64,000 nt of DNA from Eustoma russellianum (Eukaryota > Streptophyta > Magnoliopsida > Gentianales > Gentianaceae): the NCBI GenBank assembly GCA_036186865.1, contig AP025040.1:45448321-45512320 (forward strand). Reading direction: 5' to 3'. The position numbers were made by a program, and so were the translations under genes. The notes beneath the pieces were generated by a model, which saw only the letters and a program-made list of their open reading frames with translations, had not been told where the DNA came from and ran no database searches. This document shows positions 46,538-58,810 of the stretch, piece by piece. Every line of letters starts with the position of its first letter. The first letter of the stretch is position 1.

Positions 46538-49168
46538 GAGTGTTTGGTTGGGGTTTTTCATAATACTCCAAACTCATACACGCTGTTTGGTTGTTAAAAT
46601 TGGGGGTATGGGTTTGGATTGATATTTGAGTATTTGGTAATGAATATTATTTTTTGATATACTAGCCCCTTGTCTTTCAATATTGGGGAATAGGGGATAT
46701 GAGCTTGACCACCCTCAACCCGCTCCGGCTGCCCCCACCCACTCCCCAATGGTCAAAGGCCCCTGCCGGTCAACACGGCCGGCCACTATTCCGGTCGGTA
46801 ACATTTTTCCGACCAATTTTTCGACCGTCCACCTTCGATACATATTTCAATTCCGATACGTTTCAACCACCATCAATGTCAATCATACACATTCTCATTT
46901 TAATACTAAACAACTATGACTTTTACGTCCAAACTCATATACTCTCAAACCTATACACTGTCATACTCATTCCGATTCTGATTCCGATACTCATGTGCGA
47001 ATCAAATGCCACCTAAGTCTGCTATCTATGTAAGTAACCAGGGAAACTAGCGGGCTCTATGAAGACTTGCACTCCACATAGTATCATCAGTGAACAATAT
47101 TACAAGGCTACATTTACGGTGAGTCTCCTATCTATAGAGAATCATGCTTATACACCTCCCGAGGATTATCTATACACGAGCCCTCACCATGCAATGCATG
47201 CATGCTCACACTGACACCATGGTCCTTTTTGATCGGTGGTCGATGTCATAAATTCTATAAGGCTCCAGTGGCTTGTCCTACAAGGTATCCATAAACAAGG
47301 ACAATGTCGTAAATCTTGTCTTCCAAAGTTACTAGGATAGGCTATACACCTCACAAGTACAGGGATCTTCTCTTTCTCCTTTTTAGAATACACTTGAAAT
47401 ACCTCATGGGCTTGAACATTGGAGAGAGCCCCCAAAAAAATCATCTTCATCAGCTCTAATATGTGTTCTATCTTACAAATTCTATTGTAAATGTGTAGGA
47501 TTTGTTCTACCATCCAGCATACCCTGCTACAATCAAAAACGACCTGGCCTCAGCCTATTGATAACCGCAACAACCATGGCTCAATCATTAAAATCCCGGT
47601 CTGCAGGGACTCGTATGTGAAGTGGTGTATGTATTGTAAAACTGACACTTCTGACTTCTGCCTCAAAGTCACCAAATGTGAAGAGTCTAATGAAATGTTT
47701 GCAAGAAAAAAATTGTGCCTTGAACTTTTAGCCAGTTGTTGAAAAGAATAAATTTATCATAATCTGAAAGCAAAAGAGATGGTCCGGGGATCGGAGATGC
47801 TGTCATTGGTGTGTATTTTAGGCATCTTGAAATTGTCTGCGGCCACATACCTGGTGATATATTCAAAAAATAGGCTCTCCTGCACTGCCTGTGTATAATC
47901 TAGACAATTCAAAGATAACTCATCCTTGTAACTACCTCGGCTATAGTGTAGCAGTGATGTACAATGCATGTACTTTGAGTGACGCAACTTAACTCCCAAA
48001 GGCTTCTTCATGGGTGGCGAAGGCTCAATATATTGTTTTATGCTTTTGCCTCTTGCATCGGCCATAAACTCATCTTTTGGCTTGGAAGAACATTCTTGAG
48101 ATCTTTGATTCCCTCGAAGTCTTGAACATGACGTGTACCTATGGTGCCTTGCATTTAATTTGTTCAGCCAATGTTTGAAAAAAATCTATATTTTAAGCAA
48201 CATATTGCATGGCTTGCTTGTGTTCTTAATAGGTGATTCCTTGAGGCTCATTGTACAGCCTAATCTGCTCATCGAAGGCTCATCGTACAGCCTAATACAT
48301 AGTTATGACCGAAAATAAACGACTATTAATACATGTTACAAGTATGAACTCAATGTCACTATCTCGCATGAATAAATGACTATTATACGTAAAATAACCT
48401 TGTAAAACTTGAACCAAGACATTTTGGTCTTGATGTCAGAGCTAAGCCTTGTTTTGTTGTTAGTCACCTTAACTTATGCCGATTATTGAATTTGGTACAA
48501 CAAATTTGATGCTATTAATAGAGTTTAAGCTGAAAATACACAGTTAACTTGAGTCGTGGAAAACTCATGAGCAATAACGAAAGAAAATGTGAGTACAATA
48601 TCACATCAATATAATAGCAGAACTTATGTTCATGGCATTAAGGTCATACCTTGATCTTGAAGGCCTCCACCGCTCTGGCTTCAAAGAACATTATAGAAGA
48701 CGCAAATCAGGAATTAACGGTTTGTTGAGGACTTCACACAAGGACCTACACAAGATGCCCTCCGCAGATTAGGCCGAAACGTGAAACACCCACACTAGAA
48801 GAACTTATGTTAATGATATAACTATAGAATCGCAAAATCCAGCAAAAAGTCGTGACAATATATTAGATCTGCCTTTTATGATTCACAGAACAACATCCAA
48901 ATGGATTTTCGACTATCTAAATTCAATATATGCCAAGCCAGCACATCTCAGCCACTTTACTCGAGCAATATCTATTCTCTACCATAACCACGGCCTCCAA
49001 GTCACCTTGAACTCTGAAGAGAGAAAGATAGGCTTTTTGTTGTTGTTGTGTGTACCTGGGGGGGGGGGGGGGGGGAGTTGCCGGGTGTGATTGGGAACCA
49101 AAATGTCTCCTTTTAGTTACTGAACTATAAATGATTTTTATCATTATCCTTTCAGCTTTACTGGCTCT
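46538..49168. other. Non-coding or unrecognised; 3' flank of the AAA-ATPase gene
   Basis: Two minus-strand open frames (48065-47757, 102 codons; 47513-47184, 109 codons) could be exons or gene relics. I recognise no family and found no convincing splice junction, so they are not called. A G-run lies at about 49059-49075. Confidence 0.4.
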
Positions 49169-50766
49169 TCATCTTTTTTCCTCTCCATTTTGCAACTTAG
49201 CACCATCTTCTTCTGCATTGCTTTTCTTTTCATCTGCCACCTCTGCTTCTTTCTCTTTCATTGCCTTACCTTCTTCATTTTCTTTCTTCTTCTGTTGGAG
49301 GAAATCAAGCAGTCCTCCAAGGTTGGAATCAGGCTCGTCGTGCTTAAGCAGCTGCTCGGCCACTTCAGCTGGGGTCACATCAGTGGTTTGGATTGATTCC
49401 TCGATTTGTTCAAACAAGGGATGCCTCTCCAATCCAAGATAATTGTTAGCAAGAATATGGAACCCAGATGGAGTGCAATACGACATGTGCACATGAACAT
49501 CCATTCGACCAGGACGCAAGAGGGCAGGGTCGAGCTTATCTTTGTGATTTGTAGTGAAAACGATGATCCTCTCGTCTCCACAGCTTGACCATAAACCATC
49601 AATGAAGTTCAGAAATCCTGACAATGTCACCTGTAGTTGAAAAACGCAAGATTAAGCTCCATTCTGGAAAACTTCTTTCTCTACATTATGGGGAATAACT
49701 TCAACTTAGAGGTTTGGAGTGGATAAAGTGTACTATTGGATATACGATTTGTTTACCAACAATATCTGTAATGTACAGGATGTACTTATCCCTATTGTAT
49801 TAGAGAATTTCTAATTCCAATGGAGTAAAAGAAGACACTCTTTCTTTACTTTGTAATATGATGAAATAAAGCAAACTCACTAAATCGACTGCGGTTCTTA
49901 TATTGTGAAGTAACAGTTGATCGACATAGCTTGACGCATCATTATGGGTCATCGGAAACAACTACTGTGTTTCTAATACATAAGTATGGTTGCGTACATT
50001 CAACCCATCATACCTGTCATAAGCGGAAGCCTCTAAAGCAATAGGGTAATGCTGTTATTGTTGTATTAGTGAATTTCCATATTCTGGATTCAACAGCAAC
50101 CAAATACTTGACATTGATTATGAACATGACGCGCAACTAATAGCATAAACATAAATGGAGGCAAACTAATGTAAGCTTATGGCTTACATTACATCTTTGC
50201 TTATCTCTAATCTATCCGTTAATGACCAATAAGTGCAAGGTTAAGTATTTAATCATCGACTGAAATGAAAATTTCTTTTAGAAAAAAAGGGAAAAAAGGA
50301 AGCGTGAGGAATCCTTCATTAAATGTCTCCCAGTTAGAAATAAAAAGGACGTCAAAGTGACACGTCATATTAGACGACATGAGTAATTTAATATAACCGT
50401 TCTAATAATAAAAAGTCATATATTGATTTATTATAATCTTGCTAATCATGATAAACAGGTTTGAGAAAACGAGGACAATATTTTTTCATATATGAAACAA
50501 CTACATATGCAATTTTTACAATGACAGATAAACTTAATTCTTCATATAGAAAAAACCCATAGGTCTAGCTCTTAATTAATTTTCCGTATTCTAAAGACTT
50601 CAGTTCGACTTTCAACCATGTACAAGAAAAGGGAAAACAAACCTAAATTTCCACCGGAACAATTACGGAGACCAACTTTATTTTATAATTTATTGCAACA
50701 GTTACCCTTACAACAATCAACTTGATTCTTCCTCGCTTTTTATTGGTCCATTTTCAACCATGAAAT

Positions 50767-50815
<49 letters not shown>

Positions 50816-53800
50816 AGAATCCCACATTGGCTAATTTGAGAAAAAATGCATGACTTATATAATTGATTCTTTTTATGATTTGTTTTACCGTTAAATAAAC
50901 CAGTGGAGTCTACGTATATCAACCTTGTAGAATGTATACTTATCAACTCCTAAGAATAGATATTCGATTTCATAAAAGTAGACATTTTTTAACATACATT
51001 ATAAACTTATAGATCTGAAACAATGAAGGGGTCTTAATCGTATTTCCCGAAGCATACAGTCCAAGACACAATAGCAATATCATACTCGTGTTTGTACTTT
51101 TTCACATGAAACAAATCACTCTCGATAAACAGACAACAAACCGGAAACACCGTGTAGAAAAGAACAAAGAAAAGGCTGTATAATATGCACAAGTTTAAGT
51201 TCTATTGAACTCCGCCGAACGATAATAAGTAAAGTTCGCCTCAATGACACGTAGTCGAGTTGATACTCTGATTTAGAATAATCTACGTGTCAATAATCGG
51301 ATTTAGAATTGATAATAGATCAAGTTCTCCAACTATTGGAGATTATGTCATTATTGTCATTATTGTGATTAGATATAGTTGTATATGGTAGATCATTGTA
51401 TATGGTAGATATTCATTATGTAATCATGGCATATATTTAGTACCATATTTGTAGGGATTGATTGACTTGATTGTAGAGATTAGATGGAAGGTAGATATAG
51501 TCATTACCTTGTAATCATTTTTTATTAAGGAAATACCATTACGTGAATGCACGTTTTCTTCATGGTATCAGAGCGATAAACCTTCTCACCACCAACCGCC
51601 GCCGCCGATCTTGATTTTCCGGCGAACCAATGGCCGTTGCAAATATGTCTGACTCCACCACCGAAACCGCCACCGTACCTCTTACCACCACCGATCCCAA
51701 ATCTGCATACTACTTGCATCCATCTGACCATCCCGGTCTTCTTTTTGTCACTCAACCGTTGGGAGAGAATGGCGAGAATTATTTCGTTTGGAGGAAGTCA
51801 TTTGTCAATGCTTTGAGATCTAAGAACAAAGCAGGCTTCGTTGACGGCAGTATCAAACGTCCGGATATTGCCTCTGCCGACTATTCCGTTCGGCAGCAAT
51901 GTAATGCGCTAGTATTGGCGTGGTTGTCCAACTCACTTGTGAAGGAGCTCCAAGGGACTGCTGCACATGCAGAGTCCGCCCGGGAGGTGTGGCTCGACTT
52001 GGAAGAGCGTTTCACACAAGGAGTTGATGCTCGCGTGTATGAGCTACGTCGTGCCATAGCTTCACTTCGTCAGGACAAGAGCACAGTGTCAGTGTACTAT
52101 GGCCGTCTCAAAGCTCTCTGGGGAGAGCTTCAATCTTTTGATGAGATCCCGATTTGCAGTTGTGGGCTTTGCACGTGTGGGATGTCCAAAGCCATGGAAA
52201 AGATGCGTGAGAAAGAAATGGTCTTTGACTTTCTCATGGGTCTAGACGAAATCTTTGGTACGGTACGCTCTCATATTCTAAGTATTGATCCTCTTCCTTC
52301 ACTTGGTCGTGCGTATGCAATTGTAGCGCAGGAAGAAAAGCAACGAACTGTGGCTCAGAGTCTTGTCCCACAGTTCGATGCAGCAGCCCTTGCCACCTGG
52401 CAAGGACCTCAGGATGGCCGAACATCCAAGCTCAAAGGAAAGGGGGAGCGGCCACGGTGTCAACATTGTGGTAAAATGGGTCACCTCCGTGAAACCTGTT
52501 TTGATCTGATTGGTCACCCTGCTGATTGGAATCGTGGTCGCCGAGGTAAGGTTTCTGCGGGATCCAGTTCGTCCATTGCTGCAACGAAAGGAGTGGCGGC
52601 ATCAGTTGTCTCCGACACGCAGGCCGCGCCACCCACGTTCGCCGGTCTCACACTTGCTCAACAACATCAATTGGCGCAGTTTATTGACCAATTGAATGGA
52701 GGTAATTTTGGTCCCTCCTTGCCGTCTACAACAAAGCAGGACACGGGTATTGCCTCTTCTTCTCTTAATTCACGGTTTGGTTGGATATTAGACAGTGGTG
52801 CTAATGCACACATTGTCAATGATTTGTCTATGCTTACATCTGTCACTACTGATAAGTTGACCGCAACTGTTCAAATTCCGAATGGTGCGTATGTTGCGGT
52901 CCGTGCGGTTGGGACTGTCAGACTATCAGACACCTTAGTTCTTCATGGTGTCTTGGGTGTTCCAGAATTCGCATGCAATCTCGTTTCTGTGAGTAGATTG
53001 GTACAAGATTCAAATTGCGTACTGACGTTTGGTTCAAACTTTTGTGCTGTGCAGGAGATACCCTCGAGGAAGCTGATTGGAGTGGGTAAGCAACGTGATG
53101 GCCTCTACCACCTCATAAACAGTTCGGCCACTGCGGCACCTGCAGTAACCCAGTCATCTGCATCTCTTTGGCATGGTCGCATGGGTCATCTTCCTGTGTC
53201 TAAATTTCGTTTCATTCCGTCTATTTTGGTTACAAATAAAGATGTTGTGTGCGATGCTTGTAATCGAGCTAAACAAACTCGTTTGCCTTTTCCTGTCAGC
53301 ACTAGCATTACTAGTCGTGCTTTTGAATTGATACATTGTGACATTTGGGGGCCGTATAAAACTCCTAGCCTTTCTGGGGCACGTTATTTCTTGACAATTG
53401 TTGATGATTACAGTCGTAGTACTTGGGTGTATTTGATGCAAGCTAAATCTGATACTTGTCGTTTTCTGTTGCATTTTTTGCGTTGGGCACATACGCAATT
53501 TGGCCATCCTGTCCAACGGGTTCGCAGTGATAATGGTTTAGAATTTGCTAGTCATGACATTCGCACCTATTTTGCTGAACATGGTATTGATAGTCAGACT
53601 TCTTGCGTTCACACACCTCAACAAAATGGTGTAGTTGAACGCAAGCATCGACATCTTTTAGAGGTTGCCCGCGCCCTTCGTTTTCATGCGAATCTGCCTG
53701 TGTCATTTTGGGGGGAATGTGTCTTAACTGCTGTCTATCTTATTAATCGCATGCCTACTGTCTCACTCCAAAATAAAACACCATATGAACTTCTACTTGG

Positions 53801-56800
53801 TCATGTACCATCTTATGATCATCTCCGTGTTTTTGGTTATCTTTGTTATGGGTATACTTATCATGGTGCACGAGACAAGTTTGCTCCGCGCTCCGCGCCT
53901 GGCATATTTATTGGGTATCCTCACACACAAAAGGGTTATAAAATATTCGATCTTTCAAGTCGTCGAATGTATGTTAGCCGGGATGTCACATTTTATGAGG
54001 ATATTTTTTCGTTTACTGTATATGCTCAACCCGTTCCTGTCACAGAATTAATTCCTGCTAATTCATCTCCGGCTGACTGGGCTGCCGTCAACCCAGCCGA
54101 GCCAACTGGTCCCGTCCCAGCCGAGGCCACTTCGGCCTTCCTTTCGCCAGGTGCCTCGGGTGAACTCCAGCCGACGGCACCTCCTCCGCCGTCGGCTTCT
54201 GATGACTCGCACCCCTCAGATAGCGTGCTACCCCTGACTCGTAGCACGCGCATTCGTCAGTTGTCGCGTCGCCTCACAGATTTCGATATTGCTTTGCCTC
54301 CTTCACTAGTGCCATCCGAGGCTTCCACCACTCCCACAGCGAACTCTACGGTATTTCCTTTATCTAGTTATCTTTCGTACGCTCGGTTATCGTCATCTTA
54401 TTACAGTTTGATTGCGGCTATCACTGATGGCGATGAGCCAGTTTCATTTAAGCAGGCAGTCAAACATGCTCATTGGCGTGACGCAATGCAGCGTGAAATT
54501 GCTGCACTGGAGGCTAATGATACTTGGACAGTTGTTCCTCTCCCTCCAGGTAAACGCACCATTGACTCTAAGTGGATTTATAAGATCAAGTATCACCCTG
54601 ATGGTTCTGTTGAGAGGTATAAGGCACGTTTAGTGGCACGTGGTTATACCCAAGTTGAGGGTGTTGACTTTCATGAAACATTTGCTCCGGTGGCTAAGCT
54701 AGTCACGGTTCGGTGTCTCTTGGCTATTGCGGTTGCGCGTGGTTGGTATATCCACCAACTAGATGTCAATAATGCGTTCTTACACGGTGATCTTACTGAA
54801 GATGTGTATATGCGTATTCCGCCTGGTTTTGCTCGTAAGGGGGAGAATTGTGTTTTTAAATTACAAAAGTCTTTGTATGGTTTGAAACAGGCTTCTCGGA
54901 ATTGGTATGCCAAGTTTACGTCCTCTTTACTTGCACTTGGTTATACTCAGTCTAATGCGGATCCGTCCCTGTTTCTTTTGACCACCGCATCTTCCATGGT
55001 TCTTGTTTTGATTTATGTTGATGATGTCATTATTGCTGGTAATGATCTTTCTCGTATTGAGGTTCTCAAGGCGTATCTTGATCACAAGTTTAAGATCAAG
55101 AACTTGGGTCCCCTTAAATATTTTCTTGGAATTGAGGTTGCTCGATCTCCTACTGGCATGGTCCTAAATCAACGTAAGTATGTTCTTGACATTCTGACAG
55201 AATGTGGCCTCCTTGGCAGCCGCACTGCTTCCACGCCTATGGATCAAAAGGGAAAATTTTCTGATACTGATCCCCTTTTAGATGATCCTGCATTTTATCG
55301 TCGCATTGTGGGTCGTTTACTCTACCTTACTGTTACTCGTCCTGATATCAGTTTTGCGGTTAACACACTTAGTCAGTTTATGCATGCTCCGCGAAAATGC
55401 CATCTAGATGCTGTGTTCTATTTACTTCGTTATCTTAAGCGTGCTCCAGGCCAAGGTTTGTTTTTTTCCTGCTCAGTCTCAGTTACGCCTACATGCTTAT
55501 CGTGATGCTGATTGGGCTGGTTGTCCCACTACACGTCGGTCTACTTCTGGTTATATGGTTTTTCTTGGTGATGCACTTGTGTCTTGGCGCTCCAAGAAAC
55601 AACCCGTTGTCTCTAGATCCTCTGCTGAGGCTGAGTATCGTGCCATGGCCCACGCCACTAGTGAGATTGTTTGGCTTCGACAGCTCTTGGCCGATCTAGG
55701 CCTCTCCTCCACGCGTCCAGTCCCATTGCGGTGTGACAATCAAGCCGCCTTGCACATTGTGGCTAATCCTGTGTTTCACGAGCGTACTAAACATATAGAG
55801 ATCGACTGTCATTTTGTTCGCCAACACTATACCAGCGGTCTCATTCATCCATGCAAGGTTCCAGGCTCGCACCAATTAGCTGATAGGTTCACTAAACCCC
55901 TTGGTCCTGACCTTTTTCGTCGATTTTGCAGCAAGTTGGGCATGCTCAACATCCATGCGCCAACTTGAGGGGGAGTATTGGAGATTATGTCATTATTGTC
56001 ATTATTGTGATTAGATATAGTTGTATATGGTAGATCATTGTATATGGTAGATATTCATTATGTAATCATGACATATATTTAGTACCATATTTGTAGGGAT
56101 TGATTGACTTGATTGTAGAGATTAGATGGAAGGTAGATATAGTCATTACCTTGTAATCATTTTTCATTAAGGAAATACCATTACGTGAATGCACGTTTTC
56201 TTCACCAACTCGATATTTTAATGTAATATCTTAAAGAGACTACCTAGCTACAAGGTACGATAATCTTCCCCTATAAAAAAAAGGTAGGATAACCTATAAA
56301 AATAATTTTCACTCAAAGAAAAGCATATCTTCGTTAAACGAATGCACGATACAAGAAGAAAATCATGTAAGAATTAAGATATGGAAGAATTGCAGTAAAA
56401 AAGATATGAAAATTTTATTCAATATAATTGAGGAAAAGAAGCGACGGACCTGACTTTCTTCTTCGTCGTCGGCCTTCTTTTTGGAGTCTGAAGAGGAAGC
56501 CGCAGCCGCGGGATTGGTGGCCCGTTCTTTAAGGTCGATGGTACAGTCAATATCCTCCACCACCAATATACACTTATTCGCAGTCGCCACCAGCAGCCTC
56601 CTCAAATCGGAATTCGTCCTCACCGCCGACAACTCCAAATCATAGATATCAAAATTCAAGTAATTAGCCATAGCAGCAATTAGGCTTGATTTCCCAGTCC
56701 CTGGAGGACCGTACAGCAAATAGCCTCTCTTCCAAGCCTTTCCTACTTTCCGATAATACTCTCGTCTCTTCACAAATCTCTTCAAATCCTTCAATATCAT

Positions 56801-57487
56801 ATCCTTTTGCTCCGGATCCATAGCCAAAGTATCAAATGTTGCCGGATGATCGAGAGTTACATCTATCCATGCATGATTAATATCGCAAATTTCCTCCGGA
56901 TCTACCGTGAATAGCTTCAGTGTTTTCTTCTCCTGTTTCTTCAATTTCGCTTCCTTAAGGAGAAATGGCAAGTAGGAAGCTATCACAATATCTTTGTATT
57001 TTTTGTGAAAAGTAAGATGAAAACATCGAACCTCCGCTTTTAAAGTTGAATTCATATCGCGAGGATTATAGAAGTATCTGCTAGAATTCTCTGTTTTCGT
57101 CACGATCCAAATCCACCTCAATTTGATTCCATTGAAAATATCGATAATCTCTTCCCCTTTCTCCATCCTAATATTGAAATTCTTCTCCTTCTGAGCTTTA
57201 CTGACCTTAAGCTGACGAGTGGAGGGGGTAATCTTAGGACCTAAGCAGATCTCCGCCGCTTCGTAGATTTCGTTGCTGACTAGCTTATCGAACTCATCAA
57301 TTACCATAGTGAAATCGTTCGAGAACCGGCTGAAGAAACGCCGGATTCCGAACAGAAGGTAATCCTGAAACTCATCAGGAACTACCTCCCGGAGGATAGT
57401 GCGGGCGAGCATGGCAGTGGCGGCGACTGAGCCGACGGTGGACAAGACGGTTTTGGCCATTGCCAGTTTGGATGATTCTTCTGACAT
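49169..57487 (-). CDS. AAA-ATPase, HSR4/BCS1-like (At3g50930/At3g50940 type)
   Basis: Exon 1 (57487-56450, 346 codons) has an N-terminal hydrophobic segment (about residues 11-31), the AAA-associated N-domain, Walker A GPPGTGKS (260-267) and Walker B ILVVEDID (307-314). It ends EEESQ at CAG|GTCCGT. Exon 2 (49630-49169) begins after CAACTACAG with VTLSGFLNFIDGLWSS, then sensor/arginine-finger wording VFTTNHKDKLDPALLRPGRM, and ends in a charged Lys/Glu tail. Total 499 aa, normal for the family. The family comprises membrane-anchored BCS1-type ATPases of mitochondria or ER, several induced by pathogens or stress. The 6819-bp intron carries a complete copia element, a SINE and an (AT)n tract. Confidence 0.94.
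49925..50078 (+). mobile_element. AU/TS-like SINE in the AAA-ATPase intron
   Basis: GCTTGACGCATCATTATGGG, GGAAACAACTACTGTG, ATGGTTGCGTACATTCAACC, CTCTAAAGCAATAGGGTAAT and a TTGTTG tail; the most complete copy of this SINE in the window. Confidence 0.78.
50769..50810. repeat. (AT)n microsatellite, about 21 units
   Basis: Perfect AT dinucleotide repeat in the intron. Confidence 0.95.
50811..50955 (+). repeat. Possible TRIM/LTR fragment
   Basis: Starts TGTTGAGAATCCCACATTGG, a common opening of small plant LTR or TRIM elements. No partner LTR or clear end was found. Confidence 0.35.
51334..51562 (+). repeat. 5' LTR of copia 4
   Basis: 229 bp, TATTGGAGATT...CTTCA. Confidence 0.95.
51563..51575 (+). 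other. Primer binding site of copia 4
   Basis: TGGTATCAGAGCG, initiator tRNA-Met type, directly after the LTR. Confidence 0.93.
51630..55968 (+). pseudogene. Copia 4 gag-pol with one frameshift
   Basis: A 1291-codon frame starts at 51630: Gag (NYFVWRKSFVNALRSKNK), a CCHC knuckle (CQHCGKMGHLRETC, about residue 278), protease (ILDSGANAHIV, about 387), integrase (LWHGRMGHLP, LIHCDIWGP), and RT with QLDVNNAFLHG and IYVDDVIIAG (about 1128). It stops at 55503-55505. RNase H (RDADWAGCPTTRRSTSGY) continues in another frame, open to 55968. The change falls in a run of seven T near 55457-55463, so one extra T would explain it. Everything else looks intact. Confidence 0.92.
55976..56204 (+). repeat. 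3' LTR of copia 4
   Basis: 229 bp partner of 51334-51562. Confidence 0.95.
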
Positions 57488-57657
57488 TTTTTGTGCGTTT
57501 TTCCTGCTTGATTCTTCTGATGAAAAGGAGAGAGTGGATGAATAGATGAATTCTCAGCTGAGGTTTTTGTGAGAATGATTAAACCAAACTGAATAATGAA
57601 GAATGGGGAATGTGGAAATGGTGTTTATGTATTTGTAGGAGAGAAGAGTGTTAAAAG
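57488..57657 (-). promoter_or_regulatory. 5' untranslated region / proximal promoter of the AAA-ATPase
   Basis: Short stretch between the start codon and a MITE. No clear TATA box was identified. Confidence 0.4.
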
Positions 57658-57966
57658 TAAGGCGGTTCAACGTACCGAACCTTTCACGAATTGTTCGAGT
57701 TCGGTTTTTGTTTGATTCGTATTTGTTCGACAATGGTCGATAAACGAGCTGAATTCAAACAACTGTTTGGATTCGTTTACTAAAACGAGCCGAATTATTT
57801 GTAAACTGTTCGACTCATTTAAATAGTTATAGTGTTATCGAGTCAAACTCGAACCAATTTTAAAATTCGTTTAACTAAACGAACCGAGCCAAACAGTTTG
57901 TTGAACTAAACGAACCTGAATCCAAAATCCTAGTATTTGGTTCAGCTTGGTTTGTTAACACCCCTA
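57658..57966. mobile_element. hAT-like MITE upstream of the AAA-ATPase
   Basis: About 309 bp ending TTAACACCCCTA, the reverse of the common hAT-type end TAGGGGTGTTAA; the left end TAAGGCGGTTCAACG is a weaker inverted match. The interior is rich in GAACCGAG/CTCGAA-like motifs in both orientations. Flanking 8-mers GTTAAAAG and AATAAAAG agree at six positions. Confidence 0.62.
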
Positions 57967-58281
57967 AATAAAAGAAATATGATAGATATGTTATCAATTA
58001 ACATGATCTTATCAAATAACTTCTATTGATTGTATTTTATTATGTACATAAGATTTTTATTTTTTAAACTATGATTTAAAAAATAGATTAGCACGTGACT
58101 ACTAAACGATCGAATAGAAAAAGATAAATTTTCGGTTGGCTAAACATTTCTTTACAAAGAGAGACTGTATGCACGCGGGAAGGGTGAGGAAATTGGCCAA
58201 TGGGAATCTTTTCTTTTTTAATTCAACAAAGGAAAAGAGTTTACTTGACTTAGTTGACGTTGACTTTTTATTTCGTTTTAG
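57967..58281. other. Non-coding
   Basis: AT-rich; no gene recognised. Confidence 0.45.
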
Positions 58282-58468
58282 CGGATGAGATTTGAGGCGG
58301 TCTCATATGAGACAAAATATGAGGTCTCTAATTAAGCGACGCCAGGTGTACAAAAGTGTTTTTTTAAAAAAGCAAAAAACTAAACAGCGGACTCTTTTGT
58401 ACATATGGCGTCGCGTGATTGGATGTCTCATACTTTGATTCATATGAGGCCTCTCCTGATCTCATACG
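58282..58468. mobile_element. Mutator-like foldback MITE, copy 2
   Basis: 187 bp: CGGATGAGAT at left, inverted CGTATGAGAT at right, inner arms AAAATATGAGG and GACGCCA-GTGTACAAAAG. Flanking 9-mers TCGTTTTAG and TAGTTTTAG differ at one base. Same family as 7584-7780. Confidence 0.83.
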
Positions 58469-58508
58469 TAGTTTTAGGCCCTTTACAAGCTACGAGTGAG
58501 TCGTTTTT

Positions 58509-58783
58509 TTTCTCGAACAAACGATCCATTTCATTCATAGACAAAAGTAAGATATACATCAATCAAAAATATCATCAACCCATATACAAAGCAAATTAAG
58601 TTACATCACACTGTAAACCACCACCATAATCACAGGCCATCAAGAGAACACGACATCTTTGCATCATGGCCTGGACAAAATGATTCGGAGGTACATCACT
58701 TCGTACGCCCTCGTGTCTTGTCTTCATGCTAGAATGCCAAATACCATAAGCAATCTCCCGGAACAAATACTTCCGTGAGTCGT
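58509..58783 (-). mobile_element. Retroposed insert (LINE-like or retrosequence) with long TSD
   Basis: A 27-bp direct repeat (58482-58508 and 58784-58810; contains ACAAGCTACGAGTGAGTCG) flanks about 275 bp. The insert begins at a T-run on the plus strand, which is a poly-A tail on the minus strand. This is the footprint of target-primed reverse transcription. The interior shows no recognised domain. Confidence 0.65.
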
Positions 58784-58810
58784 TTTACAAGCTACGAGTG
58801 AGTCGTTTTT

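Larger units (their letters stand above)
51334..56204 (+). mobile_element. Ty1/copia LTR retrotransposon 4, near-intact, inside an intron
   Basis: 4871 bp. LTRs of 229 bp (51334-51562 and 55976-56204) differ at about two positions and are flanked by a perfect TSD CCAAC (51329-51333 and 56205-56209). The LTRs start TATTGG and end TTCA, so the terminal dinucleotides are TA...CA. The primer site TGGTATCAGAGCG follows at once, and the purine tract GAGGGGGAG precedes the 3' LTR. It is antisense to the AAA-ATPase gene that hosts it. Confidence 0.96.

Noticed and set aside
46560..47010. Possible MITE around GTGTTTGGTTGGGG ... TCAAATGCCACC
   Set aside because: The ends are only loosely complementary and no TSD could be found.
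47184..48065. Two minus-strand open frames (102 and 109 codons) as a possible gene
   Set aside because: No family recognised, no clear splice junction joins them, and frames of this length occur by chance in 64 kb.
58405..58599. 64-codon plus-strand frame near the AAA-ATPase 5' side
   Set aside because: It spans the end of a MITE and the retroposed insert; a chance composite.
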